DNA of 48,140 nt from Treponema sp. Lineage in GTDB: Bacteria > Spirochaetota > Spirochaetia > Treponematales > Breznakiellaceae. A program made the translations under genes and the position numbers. How positions within the stretch are numbered: the first letter of the stretch is position 1; each line of letters begins with the position of its first letter. The stretch spans positions 1 to 48,140 of the forward strand of contig WQXU01000020.1 in NCBI GenBank assembly GCA_009781635.1, given 5' to 3'. This document shows positions 35,401 through 44,315 of this stretch, one piece after another. The notes beneath the pieces were generated by a model. That model was not told the origin of the DNA, ran no database searches, and saw nothing but the letters and a program-made list of their open reading frames with translations.

Positions 35401-35855
35401 TTTTCCTTCACCTCCTTAATATATGCATCTATTAATTTGACAAGTTCCCTGTTTTCAACTCCAAGGTCGTGCAGTTCCTGGATAAAACGTTTTAGCACTT
35501 CACGTATCTTGCGGTTTAAACTGTCATCGCCGTAAATGTCATCTTCCATCACAGGTTTTTTATCCGAGATGTAAGTTCCGCTGCCCACCTGCGTTTCAAG
35601 AATCCCTCTTATTTCCAATTCACCGTAGGCCCTGGCGATTGTGTTAGGGTTTGTTTTAAGCTCAACTGCAAGGGATCGAATAGTAGGCAGTTTATCGCCG
35701 CTTTTCATGCGTCCGGAGAGGATGGCATATTCAATCTGCTGGATTATCTGCCTGTAAATTGGCGTCCCGTTTGCAGGATCCAGCGAAAAATTGATTACTT
35801 CCTCATGGACTGCAGTTTTGGCTTCCCTGGCAGTCCTCATGATTGTACTATTCAT
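35397..35855 (-). CDS. GntR-family repressor (YtrA type)
   Basis: Cytoplasmic DNA-binding regulator of 152 residues. A winged helix of the GntR type spans about 27-100, with PIYRQIIQQIEYAILSG, DKLPTIRSLA and NPNTIARAYGELE; the short all-helical tail (about 105-152) without a ligand domain is typical of the YtrA subgroup, which often controls adjacent ABC transporters. The start may be 35855 or 35840; neither has a ribosome site. The promoter carries GTACTAGTAC inside the -35/-10 spacer and related TAGTACAA sequences at and beyond the start, so autoregulation of the entire operon is likely. Confidence 0.85.
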   Translation of the reverse strand: MNSTIMRTAREAKTAVHEEVINFSLDPANGTPIYRQIIQQIEYAILSGRMKSGDKLPTIRSLAVELKTNPNTIARAYGELEIRGILETQVGSGTYISDKKPVMEDDIYGDDSLNRKIREVLKRFIQELHDLGVENRELVKLIDAYIKEVKEK

Positions 35856-35892
35856 CTAGTACAAATATAAATGTACTAGTACAATATGTCAA
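35843..35892 (-). promoter_or_regulatory. promoter and operator of the GntR-SPFH-ABC operon
   Basis: On the minus strand TTGACA (35887-35892) and TATATT (35864-35869) are 17 bases apart. The palindrome GTACTAGTAC (35873-35882) lies in the spacer. A second TTGTACTAG is between the -10 box and the ATG, and a TAGTACAA lies within the first codons. Repeated half-sites around the core promoter are what a YtrA-type dimer would need. The ATG at 35855 is only 8 bases after the -10 box. Confidence 0.8.
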
Positions 35893-35949
35893 GAAAAAAG
35901 ATCAAAAAAATGAGTTTTTTTTTAGTGATTTTTACAATGAAAAAAGACC

Positions 35950-37230
35950 TTAATTCTTCTTTTTAATCACGTCAAATCCGCAGTAGGGTACAAGCGCCCT
36001 GGGGATTCGCACAGAGCCGTCCGCCTGCTGAAAGTTTTCCAGAATGGCAATGATGGCACGGGAAACTGCGATTGCAGTCCCGTTCAGCATATGTACAAAC
36101 TTATTTTTACCGTCCGAGTCTTTAAATTTGATATTCAGGCGCCGTGCCTGGTAATCGGTACAATTTGATGTTGATGTAATTTCGCCCCAATCGCCGCCAT
36201 TGCGTCCCGGCATCCAGGCTTCCAGATCCCACTTGCGGTAGGCCGGCGCACCCAAATCGCCTGTGCAGGTATCCACTACCCTGAACGGGATGTTAAGACC
36301 TTCAAAAATCTCTTCTTCTATAAGGCGAAGTTCCTCGTGAAAACGGCCGGATTCTTCCGGCAGACAAAAGATAAACATTTCAAGCTTTGTAAACTGGTGA
36401 ACGCGGTAGAGTCCCTTGGAAAATTGCCCTGCCGCTCCTGCCTCGCGTCTGAAGCAATGGGAAAGACCTGCCATACGCAAGGGCAGTTTATCCCTTGGAA
36501 TGATTGTATTGGAATAGTATCCGCCAAGGGTTATTTCGGCGGTACCTACAAGGCAGGCATCCTCGCCTTCCAGTGTATAAACATTGGACTCATCTCCCCT
36601 TGGATTAAAGCCAATGCCCTCCAGGATTTCTTCGCGGGCAATATCGGGAGTTATAAAAGGAGTAAAACCCTTCTTTTGCAGTATATCAAGCGCATAACGA
36701 ACAAGGCCAAGTTCCAGATAAACGCCTTCGTTTTTAAGGTAGTAAAATTTGGTGCCGGATACTTTTGTGCCGGCATCAAAGTCTACGATATCAAGGTCAA
36801 CGCCGAGCTTAACATGATCTGCAGGTTCAAAATTAAATTTAGGAACTACGCCGGTTTTTTTTACTTCCAGATTATCCTTGTCTTCTCTGCCGACAGGCGC
36901 ATCAGGATGCGCCATGTTTGGTATCTTCCGCGCTTCCGCCAATAACTCTTTTTCAATTACTGTGAGTTTAGCTTCGGCTTCGGCTATTTCTTCCTTGAGT
37001 TTTTTTCCCTCTTCTATTAAATCAACACGCTGCTGCGGAAGCAGGTTTTTAACCTTCATTGCATCGGCATTTGTATTGCGTTTTTGCTGCAATGCCTGCA
37101 GGCCGGTTGTGAGTTCTGTTCTTTTATTATAAAGACGGGAGACTGTCTCGGCATCGGCTTTCATAAAACGATCTGCAATATTTGCCTGTACTGCCGTCAT
37201 GTTTTCTACGATAAATTTATAGTCCAGCAT
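35950..37230 (-). CDS. serS: seryl-tRNA synthetase
   Basis: Class II synthetase of 426 residues that charges tRNA-Ser (and tRNA-Sec where present). The N-terminal long coiled coil (about 30-105) recognises the tRNA. The catalytic part has GTAEITLGGYY, motif 2 FRREAGAAG (about 260-268) and motif 3 GTAIAVSRAI (about 381-390). The start codon lacks a ribosome site; TATACT sits 6 bases upstream of the ATG, with only a weak -35, so the message may be leaderless. The gene stands between the GntR promoter and a divergent ThuA-like gene. Confidence 0.93.
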   Translation of the reverse strand: MLDYKFIVENMTAVQANIADRFMKADAETVSRLYNKRTELTTGLQALQQKRNTNADAMKVKNLLPQQRVDLIEEGKKLKEEIAEAEAKLTVIEKELLAEARKIPNMAHPDAPVGREDKDNLEVKKTGVVPKFNFEPADHVKLGVDLDIVDFDAGTKVSGTKFYYLKNEGVYLELGLVRYALDILQKKGFTPFITPDIAREEILEGIGFNPRGDESNVYTLEGEDACLVGTAEITLGGYYSNTIIPRDKLPLRMAGLSHCFRREAGAAGQFSKGLYRVHQFTKLEMFIFCLPEESGRFHEELRLIEEEIFEGLNIPFRVVDTCTGDLGAPAYRKWDLEAWMPGRNGGDWGEITSTSNCTDYQARRLNIKFKDSDGKNKFVHMLNGTAIAVSRAIIAILENFQQADGSVRIPRALVPYCGFDVIKKKN

Positions 37231-37321
37231 AAAGGCAGTATAGCAATCTTTAGCGGTTTGTGGCTAGTGGATTGACGAAACACATTATATAAGAACATAT
37301 TTATATACAGGAGGAAACACA

Positions 37322-38002
37322 ATGCGTATATTGATGCTCTGCGATGATTATTACCACCCGGGACAGGTTCCCATTGACGGCATTGCTCCGCTTTCTCAGC
37401 AGGGTTTCCGGTTTGATGTTATTAAGAATGCAAATGATTTTTCCTGCGGTATTTTAAATCAATATCCCGCTGTCCTCCTGTGCAAGATGGATGAGATTTC
37501 GCAAACCGACAAAGGGACATGGAAAACAGCAGCTGTACAAGACGCTTTTAAAGACTATGTTGAAAGCGGAGGCGGGATTTTGGCTGTTCACAGCGCAGTT
37601 GTTTCAAGCAGGGAAATTGCAGCCCTTGATAAAATGCTTGGCTGCCGTTTTCTCGGCCATCCTAACAATAGCCCTGTTACAGTTCAGCCTGTAAAACAGC
37701 ATCCTGTAACAGAAGGCGTCGGCATGTTCTGCGAAACTGATGAACATTACAATATCGAAATATTTGCGCAGGATGCTGATGTTCTTTTGGCGTCATATTC
37801 GCCTGCGCAGGGTGAAGAAAGCAAATACAAGGAAGAGCCGTATTTTAATGCGCCGGCGGCGATTTACCCTGCAGGATTTGTGCGGACACAGGGCAAGGGA
37901 CGCATCTGTGTTCTCTCCCCCGGTCATCTGCCGGATGTGTGGAGTAATCCGCATTTTCAAAAGTTATTGTCAAATGCATTAAAGTGGTGCGCAAACAAGT
38001 AA
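37322..38002 (+). CDS. ThuA-like protein
   Basis: A 226-residue protein of the ThuA-like (trehalose utilization) domain family, a class I glutamine-amidotransferase-like fold. Conserved parts are GGGILAVHSAV (about 83-93), FLGHP, DEHYN (about 139-143) and GKGRICVLSPGHLPDVW near the C-terminus. Family members process or bind sugars, but the biochemical role is poorly known. AGGAGG stands 8 bases before the ATG. It is monocistronic, divergent from serS and convergent on ilvB with only 11 bases between stops. Confidence 0.8.
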   Translation: MRILMLCDDYYHPGQVPIDGIAPLSQQGFRFDVIKNANDFSCGILNQYPAVLLCKMDEISQTDKGTWKTAAVQDAFKDYVESGGGILAVHSAVVSSREIAALDKMLGCRFLGHPNNSPVTVQPVKQHPVTEGVGMFCETDEHYNIEIFAQDADVLLASYSPAQGEESKYKEEPYFNAPAAIYPAGFVRTQGKGRICVLSPGHLPDVWSNPHFQKLLSNALKWCANK

Positions 38003-38013
38003 AATTGTTTTAT

Positions 38014-39666
38014 TTATATTGATTCCCTGCGCGTCATACAGGCCTGTATATCTTTGCCGATAACGGCATCTATCAGCGCAGGCCTGCCGCGCTTTAATAT
38101 TTCCATACATTTGCAAAGAGCTTCATTAAAAGACAGTTCATCTGTTACGCGAAAACCGGCAACATCATAGGCATTTGCAAGTTTGATAAAATCGGGGCAG
38201 TATCCGTCAAGATCAGTTTCGTAATAGCGCTCTTTATAAAAGGAAGCCTGCCACTGACGGAGCATTCCAAGGGTTTTATTATTAAAAATAATGATTAATA
38301 CAGGAAGCCTGTATTTAACAAGCGTTGACATTTCGGCGCTGTTCATGCGAAAGCATCCGTCGCCGGTAAAAAGGACAACAGGCTTTTTTGGATTTGCGAT
38401 TTTCGCTCCCGCTGCCGCTCCAAGTCCAAAACCCATTGTTCCCATGCCTCCGGAACTTAAAAAACTGCGCGGATGTACAAAGGGATAATACTGAGATGTC
38501 CAAATTTGATGCTGGCCTACATCGGTTACAATTACCGCGTTTTCACCCAGGGCTCTGGCTGTTTCCTGTATGACAAAACGCGGATGAAGAGCCGTTTTTT
38601 CTAAACGTTCGTCTTTTACCCCGTTTTTCCATTTGTCAATATCGCCATTCCACTGCGAAGAATAACTGCCGGGTATTTTTTTTATGAGTCCTGTTAACAC
38701 AGCTTTTAAATCGCCTGTTATGCAAACATCAGCTTTTATGTTTTTATTTATTTCTGCAGGATCAATATCTATATGGATAATCTTCGCGCGTTTTGCAAAA
38801 TCCTTAATGCTGTTTATGACCCGGTCTGAAAACCGCGCTCCCAGAACAATTATTAAATCAGATTCCTGCCCCGCTTTATTGGAAGCAATTGTACCATGCA
38901 TGCCTATAAGGCCTGTGCATAAGGGATGTTCGCCGGGAAAAGCTCCCATACCCATAAGAGACAGCGCAACCGGCGCGTTTAAAAGTTCCGCAAGTTTTTT
39001 TACATCATCGCCTGCGCATGAGCGGATAACGCCTCCGCCGGCGTAAAGCATCGGACGCCTGGATTCTTTTATAAGGGATGCAGCCCTTTCAATATCATCA
39101 TCGTTAAAGACCTGCCTTTTTATTGTCCGCACATTAACTGCCGGGACGATATCATCACAGCGGGCGCCGATAATATCCTTTGGAATGTCAATGAGTACAG
39201 GACCCGGCCTGCCGGAAAGAGCTACAATAAAAGCCTCGTCAATAATTTTGGCTAACTGCTTCACGTCTTTAACAATCCAGTTATGTTTTACAACCGGCAT
39301 TGTAATTCCTGCAATGTCAACTTCCTGAAAACTGTCCTTGCCCAGAAAGGGGATGCCGACGTTGCCGGTTATCGCTATTACCGGAACAGAATCAGCAAAT
39401 GCCGTTGCGATACCTGTTACAAGATTTGTAGCGCCGGGACCGGAAGTGGCAAGGCAGACTCCTGCCCTGCCGCTTGAACGCGCATAACCGTCGGCGGCGT
39501 GCGCGGCGTGCTGTTCGTGGCTTACAAGAATATGGCGGATATGTTTTCTGTATTTATAGAGTTCATCGTAAATGTCAAGAACAGCGCCGCCGGGATAGCC
39601 AAAAATGGTATCCGCGCCGTTTCTTAAAAGAGATTCAATTAATATCTTTGCGCCTGTAAGCTTCAT
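38014..39666 (-). CDS. ilvB: acetolactate synthase, large subunit
   Basis: Thiamine-diphosphate enzyme of 550 residues that makes acetolactate or acetohydroxybutyrate, the first common step to valine, leucine and isoleucine. It has GYPGGAVLDIYDEL at the N-terminus, the catalytic Glu in SHEQHAAHAADGYAR (about 49-63) and the TDP-binding GDGCFRMNSAEM to NN segment (about 432-460). The start ATG overlaps the cimA stop as TAATG, so they are coupled. The small regulatory subunit IlvN is encoded 5.6 kb away at 45297 on the same strand. Confidence 0.92.
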   Translation of the reverse strand: MKLTGAKILIESLLRNGADTIFGYPGGAVLDIYDELYKYRKHIRHILVSHEQHAAHAADGYARSSGRAGVCLATSGPGATNLVTGIATAFADSVPVIAITGNVGIPFLGKDSFQEVDIAGITMPVVKHNWIVKDVKQLAKIIDEAFIVALSGRPGPVLIDIPKDIIGARCDDIVPAVNVRTIKRQVFNDDDIERAASLIKESRRPMLYAGGGVIRSCAGDDVKKLAELLNAPVALSLMGMGAFPGEHPLCTGLIGMHGTIASNKAGQESDLIIVLGARFSDRVINSIKDFAKRAKIIHIDIDPAEINKNIKADVCITGDLKAVLTGLIKKIPGSYSSQWNGDIDKWKNGVKDERLEKTALHPRFVIQETARALGENAVIVTDVGQHQIWTSQYYPFVHPRSFLSSGGMGTMGFGLGAAAGAKIANPKKPVVLFTGDGCFRMNSAEMSTLVKYRLPVLIIIFNNKTLGMLRQWQASFYKERYYETDLDGYCPDFIKLANAYDVAGFRVTDELSFNEALCKCMEILKRGRPALIDAVIGKDIQACMTRRESI

Positions 39667-41243
39667 TAAACCTGATCCCTAATCAACATGTATTCAATGG
39701 AGTCCACAAGCGCAGCCCGGCTTGCGTCTATAATATCATCGCTTACTCCAACAGTGTTCCAGCTTCGCTGGCCGTCTGTAGACTCAATCAATACGCGCAC
39801 ATGCGCAGCAGCAGCATCCTTGCCGTCTATTACGCGCACCTTGTAATCCTCAAGCCTTACCTTCGCAAGCCCGGGAAAAAAGCCTGTCAGCGCGCGGCGC
39901 AGAGCAATATCAAGCGCGCCTACAGGGCCTACTCCCTCTGCGGCGGCAACTTCCGAATTCTCCCCTACAAGCACTTTTACCCAAGCGTGCGAACTGACAG
40001 CCGCAGGGTGCTCGCTCATTACCCGGTATGCTTCTATTTTAAAAAATGGCGAATAACGTCCCAGCTCGCGGAGAATCAATATTTCAAAACTTGCATCCGC
40101 TCCCTCGTAAGCCCAGCCGTCAGCTTCAAGCTTTTTAAGTTTTTCAGCCAGCGAAATGATTACAGGATGATCCTTGTGCACAGAAGGCTCTATCTTTTTC
40201 ACGCGCTCTGCAATCGCGGCGCGCCCCCCGACTTCGCTCATTAAAAGGCGGCGGTTATTGCCTACTTCTGCGGGGTTTATATGTTCAAATGATTTTTCTA
40301 TTTTTAAAATACCGTCGGTGTGCGTTCCCGCCTTGTGTGAAAAAGCATGCATTCCAATGTAGGGCATATCATCGCTTAGTATTACATTTGCAATTTCTGC
40401 GACCCTTCTTGTCAATTCGCTTATGCGGACAAGATTCCCCTGCGGAAGGCAGCGCAATCCAAGCTTTAGTTCCAAAGACGGAATCAAAGCCGCAAGGGAT
40501 GTATTGCCGCAGCGTTCGCCGAATCCGACAAGAGTGCCCTGCACATGAGAGCATCCCGCCTGTACAGCGGCAAGGGAAACAGCAAGGGCAAGGCCGCAAT
40601 CGTTATGCGCATGTATGCCGATTGGAATACCGGAATTTAAATTAATAACTTCCTTCACTGCGCGGGCAATCACATCGGGAAAAGTTCCGCCGTTTGTGTC
40701 GCATAACGCAATGCAGTCCGCTCCGGCGTCAAGCGCGTGTTTTACGGCGCAAAGGGCGTAAGAAGGATTCGATACCCAGCCGTCAAAAAAATGTTCCGCA
40801 TCGTAGATAACTGTGCGCCCTTCGGCTTTTAAAAAAGAAACTGTCTCTGCTATCATGTCAAGGTTTTCCTGAAGCTGCGCCTTTAATACCTCTTTAACAT
40901 GCAAATCCCAGCTCTTTCCGAAGATAACAATGCCTTCTGTACCCGCATCAAGAAGAGCGCGAAGATGAATATCACTTGATGTTTTTATACCCTTCTTCCG
41001 CGTTGAACCAAAAGCACATAACTTTGAGTTTTTTAATTTTAATGAAGATGATGCAAGACGGAAAAATTCCATGTCTTTGGGATTGCTGGCAGGGTTTCCC
41101 GCTTCTATCCATGCTGCGCCAAGCTCATCCAGCGTTTCCGCTACAGCAAGCTTGTCGCGCAGCGAGAAAGTAATTCCCTCACCCTGTGCGCCGTCCCGCA
41201 GCGTGGTATCAAGAATCTCTATATCGGGTTTATCATTTTCCAT
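39666..41243 (-). CDS. cimA: (R)-citramalate synthase
   Basis: Joins pyruvate and acetyl-CoA to citramalate, the entry to isoleucine that avoids threonine. The 525-residue length and TLRDGAQGEG (about residues 14-23; LeuA has TLRDGEQAPG) point to the CimA group. GIHAHNDCGLALA is the metal-binding HxH region, GTLVGFGERCGN follows, and a C-terminal allosteric domain spans about 390-525. The ATG at 41243 has GGGGAA upstream; an in-frame TTG 6 bases earlier is less likely. A TATAAT lies at 41282-41287. Distinction from LeuA rests on sequence type and on a second, standard LeuA gene nearby. Confidence 0.88.
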   Translation of the reverse strand: MENDKPDIEILDTTLRDGAQGEGITFSLRDKLAVAETLDELGAAWIEAGNPASNPKDMEFFRLASSSLKLKNSKLCAFGSTRKKGIKTSSDIHLRALLDAGTEGIVIFGKSWDLHVKEVLKAQLQENLDMIAETVSFLKAEGRTVIYDAEHFFDGWVSNPSYALCAVKHALDAGADCIALCDTNGGTFPDVIARAVKEVINLNSGIPIGIHAHNDCGLALAVSLAAVQAGCSHVQGTLVGFGERCGNTSLAALIPSLELKLGLRCLPQGNLVRISELTRRVAEIANVILSDDMPYIGMHAFSHKAGTHTDGILKIEKSFEHINPAEVGNNRRLLMSEVGGRAAIAERVKKIEPSVHKDHPVIISLAEKLKKLEADGWAYEGADASFEILILRELGRYSPFFKIEAYRVMSEHPAAVSSHAWVKVLVGENSEVAAAEGVGPVGALDIALRRALTGFFPGLAKVRLEDYKVRVIDGKDAAAAHVRVLIESTDGQRSWNTVGVSDDIIDASRAALVDSIEYMLIRDQV

Positions 41244-41518
41244 TTTCAATTCCCCAAAAAAGAAGCTAAAAGCTTTTCCTTATTATATGTTTATTTTAAA
41301 ACTTCATCTACATTAAAAATCCCATTCCCGTTTAAATCAGAATACTCTGGCGGAAGTGTTAGATAACCATTAGCACAGTTAAGAATTTGTTAGTAATCAT
41401 TAGAAAACCGTTAACGTACTTTTCACTTACGCATTAACTCTGATACTTAAGGCATATGTTTGCAGGAAAGAAAAAATTGGTCGTTGACTCAAGTCTTTCC
41501 AATAAAGCAGGAGGATCT
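41244..41518. other. divergent intergenic region between cimA and the porin-like gene
   Basis: Holds the cimA -10 box and leader and, from 41358 on, two imperfect copies of GTTAG-CATTAG-GTTAA-type sequence listed as a repeat. No T-box core or leader peptide with branched-chain codons is seen. Confidence 0.5.
41358..41420 (+). repeat. two 31-base-spaced direct repeats before the porin-like gene
   Basis: GTTAGATAACCATTAG at 41358 and GTTAGTAATCATTAG at 41389 are followed by CAGTTAA and CCGTTAA. The period of 31 bases is about three helical turns, so bound proteins would stack on one face. It is a candidate regulatory site for the porin-like gene or cimA. Confidence 0.45.
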
Positions 41519-42682
41519 ATGAAAAAGTTAATTGTAATTTTATTAGTTATGGCAATGGCAGCAGGAGCTGTCTTTGCGCAGAACCTTAGCCTGGGCGGTT
41601 ATTTCAACAGCGGCATCGGAGTTATTATTACTGATGGTGATGAAGACCCAATGATTGGCGCTTTCGGCGTTGATTCAGAACAGCTCGGCTACAGGTTCAG
41701 GTTGAACGGTTCATATCAGAATGAAGAGCGGACATCAGGTTTCAGATTCAGGATTCAGTCACAGAATGAAGTTGCAAGAAGGCAAAACGCCTATTTATCC
41801 ATACCATTTGCGTACGGATTTATGAATTATCTTGACAACAAATTAAGCTTATCTGCCGGCATTGTAGATGACAGTGCATGGCAGACAGCAGACTGGTGGA
41901 TCAATGATGATGTTGGTGAGGGTCTTGGAACCTTAATCAAGCTGAACAGTCTTATTGACGGTTTAAATCTTGGTTTTGGCGCCTATCTTGTTTCCCAGGA
42001 AGGCGGCGGCAGAAATAACCAGTTCAGCAGAACGCTCAATTCAGGTCATTTCATTGATGCCTCTGATGCAAAATATGTAATCAGCGGTTCATATGCAATG
42101 AAAGATACCTTTTATCTGGGCGGCTCCTTCCGTACCGCAAACGATGCCGGTGATGATACTATTAATAACAACAATGCGGGAAGACAGGAAACAAGCCAGT
42201 TCATTGGCGATTTAAGAATCCTCGCAGTAAAAAACCTTACCGCAGTTGTTGCCATCAGTATGGACAGACTTGATGACTTCGATAAAACAGGATTGATGAC
42301 ATTTTCTGAAACCTTTGGTTATAAGGTAAACGATGAAATTAATATCGGGCTTAACGCCGTACAGTTTATTAACAACAGGGATAATACCGATATGAGTATG
42401 CTGTTTAATGTCTGGGGAAGTTATGCTTTAGACAGTATTGTACCGCGCCTTGATATAACATACCTGCTTGGCGGAGATCTTCACAGTAATTTCCATTTCC
42501 GCAGAGGCTATGTTCCCACTTATAACAGCAAGGAAACAGTACTCAGCTTAAGGCCGTCTGTCAGAATAAACCTTGATTCAAGAACACATTTTGAAATCGG
42601 CAATGTCACCCATTTACTCAATGATGATGGCAAAGATTCAATGCTTAATCTTTTCTATCTCGACTTCAGATGGAGCTTCTAA
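41519..42682 (+). CDS. porin-like outer-membrane barrel protein
   Basis: Exported protein of 387 residues. The ATG at 41519 has AGGAGG 4 bases upstream and opens a signal peptide cleaved after VFA (about residue 20); the frame from 41456 adds only a non-signal stretch. Amphipathic strands alternate along the chain, and the last residues, FYLDFRWSF, end in Phe as in barrel proteins sorted by BamA. I see no specific channel family signature. The gene interrupts the branched-chain amino-acid cluster on the opposite strand, and its stop overlaps that of leuA by 4 bases. Confidence 0.78.
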   Translation: MKKLIVILLVMAMAAGAVFAQNLSLGGYFNSGIGVIITDGDEDPMIGAFGVDSEQLGYRFRLNGSYQNEERTSGFRFRIQSQNEVARRQNAYLSIPFAYGFMNYLDNKLSLSAGIVDDSAWQTADWWINDDVGEGLGTLIKLNSLIDGLNLGFGAYLVSQEGGGRNNQFSRTLNSGHFIDASDAKYVISGSYAMKDTFYLGGSFRTANDAGDDTINNNNAGRQETSQFIGDLRILAVKNLTAVVAISMDRLDDFDKTGLMTFSETFGYKVNDEINIGLNAVQFINNRDNTDMSMLFNVWGSYALDSIVPRLDITYLLGGDLHSNFHFRRGYVPTYNSKETVLSLRPSVRINLDSRTHFEIGNVTHLLNDDGKDSMLNLFYLDFRWSF

Positions 42683-44280
42683 AAACAAATATTTAAGCTG
42701 CCTGGAAAACCGGGCAGCTTTTTAATATCATGCAGCATCGCATTAACAGCGGACAGATATGCTTTTATGGATGATTCAATCACGTCTGTAGAAACTCCGC
42801 GCCCGTTCCAGCAGCGCCTGCTTCCATCTATATCCAGCGCAATCCTGACCATAGTCTCCCCCTGAGAAGATGATCCGTCAGCATCCATGCCGTCTGTGAT
42901 AGCGCCAAGTTCGTATAACTCAAGTTCCGGTTCAACCCCTGTAATTTTATTTACCGCTTTAAAAATTGAATCAAGAGGACCATCGCCTTTTACGCTGAAT
43001 ATTTTAGATTCACCGTCTTTATGCAGCAGGCGGATTTCGCCAAAGGCGGCGCTGCGGCGTTTGCTGTCTGCGCCTGTAGTAACAGTCCAGTGATCCAGCC
43101 TCCATGTTTCCGGCACTGAAACTGTATTATCCATTACAAGCGCTTCAATATCGCGATCGCTTACAGTTTTCTTTTTATCAGCCAGATCCTTAAACTGAGA
43201 AAAAACCTTTTTAAATGTTTCTTCATCTATATCGATATTTAATTCCTTCAGGCGCGCTTCAAATGCATGGCTTCCCGAATGCTTTCCAAGAATTATTCTG
43301 CTCTTAGGAATGCCAATCGCTTCCGGCCTCATTATTTCGTAGGTTTGGCGGTTTGCAAGAACTCCATGCTGATGTATTCCCGCTTCATGCGCAAATGCAT
43401 TATCGCCGACTATCGCCTTGTTCGGCTGAATTTTAATTCCCGTTACCTGCGACACAAGGCGGCTTGCAGAATAAACCTGCGTGGTATCGATCCTTGTGTC
43501 CGCATTAAAATAATCGCGCCGGACTTTAAGAGCCATTACAATTTCCTCAAGCGATGCATTACCGGCGCGCTCACCGATGCCGTTTACAGTACACTCAATC
43601 TGATCCGCTCCGTTTGCAATTGCAGCAATACTGTTTGCAACAGCAAGCCCCAAATCGTTATGGCAATGCACGGATAGGCGCGCCCTTTCCATACCGGGAG
43701 TATTTTCTTTCACATAACGGATGCGCCTGCCAAACTCATCAGGCATCGCATAACCTACAGTATCGGGAAAATTAACAGTAAGCGCGCCTGCATTAATTAC
43801 AGCGCCGAACACTTTGCAGACAAAATCAGGATCGCTTCTGAAAGCATCTTCTGCGGAAAACTCAACATCATTGCAAAATTTTTTTGCGTATTTAACGCAG
43901 AAGACGGCCTGTTCCAGAACCTGCGCTTGCGTCATTTTTAATTTGTGTTCCATATGAACAGGGCTTGTCGCAAGAAAAACATGAAGGCGCGGATTTTCCG
44001 CTTTTGAAAGCGCCTGCCAGCCTGCATCAATATCCTTTTCAAGACAACGGCAAAGACAGGCAACAGCGCTGTCTTTAATGCACGCAGAAATTGCCTTTAC
44101 AGCCTCCATATCTCCGGCACTTGAAACAGGAAAGCCGGCCTCGATTATATCAACGCCGAGTTTTTCAAGGCGTTTTGCAACCTCAACTTTTTCATTCAGA
44201 TTCATGGAACAGCCGGGAGCCTGCTCTCCGTCTCTTAAAGTTGTGTCAAATATTTTTATTATGCGCATTTTATCATTCAT
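42679..44280 (-). CDS. leuA: 2-isopropylmalate synthase
   Basis: Condenses 2-ketoisovalerate with acetyl-CoA, the first step specific to leucine. The 533-residue protein has TLRDGEQAPG (about 14-23), the metal site in SVHCHNDLGLAVAN, GERAGN, and KHSGSHAF; the C-terminal leucine-binding domain covers about 400-525. There is no Shine-Dalgarno sequence before the ATG at 44280 (or the alternative at 44268), but TATAAA lies 7 bases upstream and TTCGCA 16 bases before that, so it may have its own promoter and a leaderless message. The final codons include a terminator that serves the facing porin gene. Confidence 0.92.
   Translation of the reverse strand: MNDKMRIIKIFDTTLRDGEQAPGCSMNLNEKVEVAKRLEKLGVDIIEAGFPVSSAGDMEAVKAISACIKDSAVACLCRCLEKDIDAGWQALSKAENPRLHVFLATSPVHMEHKLKMTQAQVLEQAVFCVKYAKKFCNDVEFSAEDAFRSDPDFVCKVFGAVINAGALTVNFPDTVGYAMPDEFGRRIRYVKENTPGMERARLSVHCHNDLGLAVANSIAAIANGADQIECTVNGIGERAGNASLEEIVMALKVRRDYFNADTRIDTTQVYSASRLVSQVTGIKIQPNKAIVGDNAFAHEAGIHQHGVLANRQTYEIMRPEAIGIPKSRIILGKHSGSHAFEARLKELNIDIDEETFKKVFSQFKDLADKKKTVSDRDIEALVMDNTVSVPETWRLDHWTVTTGADSKRRSAAFGEIRLLHKDGESKIFSVKGDGPLDSIFKAVNKITGVEPELELYELGAITDGMDADGSSSQGETMVRIALDIDGSRRCWNGRGVSTDVIESSIKAYLSAVNAMLHDIKKLPGFPGSLNICF
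42695..42723 (+). terminator. terminator of the porin-like gene, inside leuA
   Basis: AAGCTGCC and GGCAGCTT form a stem, with GG-aaaa-CC continuing it, followed by five T. It lies 12 bases after the porin stop and within the last codons of leuA on the opposite strand. Confidence 0.85.
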
Positions 44281-44287
44281 GTTAACT

Positions 44288-44315
44288 TTTATACTATTCT
44301 TTACATCACTGCGAA
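44288..44315 (-). promoter_or_regulatory. possible leuA promoter
   Basis: On the minus strand TTCGCA and TATAAA are spaced by 16 bases; the -35 box lies close to the stop codon of the sugar-kinase gene, and the -10 box ends 7 bases before the leuA ATG. Each box matches four or five consensus bases. Confidence 0.45.

Noticed and set aside
36337-36945. 202-residue plus-strand frame opposite serS
   Set aside because: It lies wholly antisense to a well-conserved gene, has no family-like features or ribosome site, and is a by-product of serS codon use.
41256-41275. Attenuator hairpin before cimA
   Set aside because: AAGCT-N3-AGCTT is followed by T6, but the stem is only 5 bp and would begin at the expected transcription start; no leader peptide is present.
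41244-41518. T-box leader for branched-chain genes
   Set aside because: No conserved T-box antiterminator core or specifier stem could be found.
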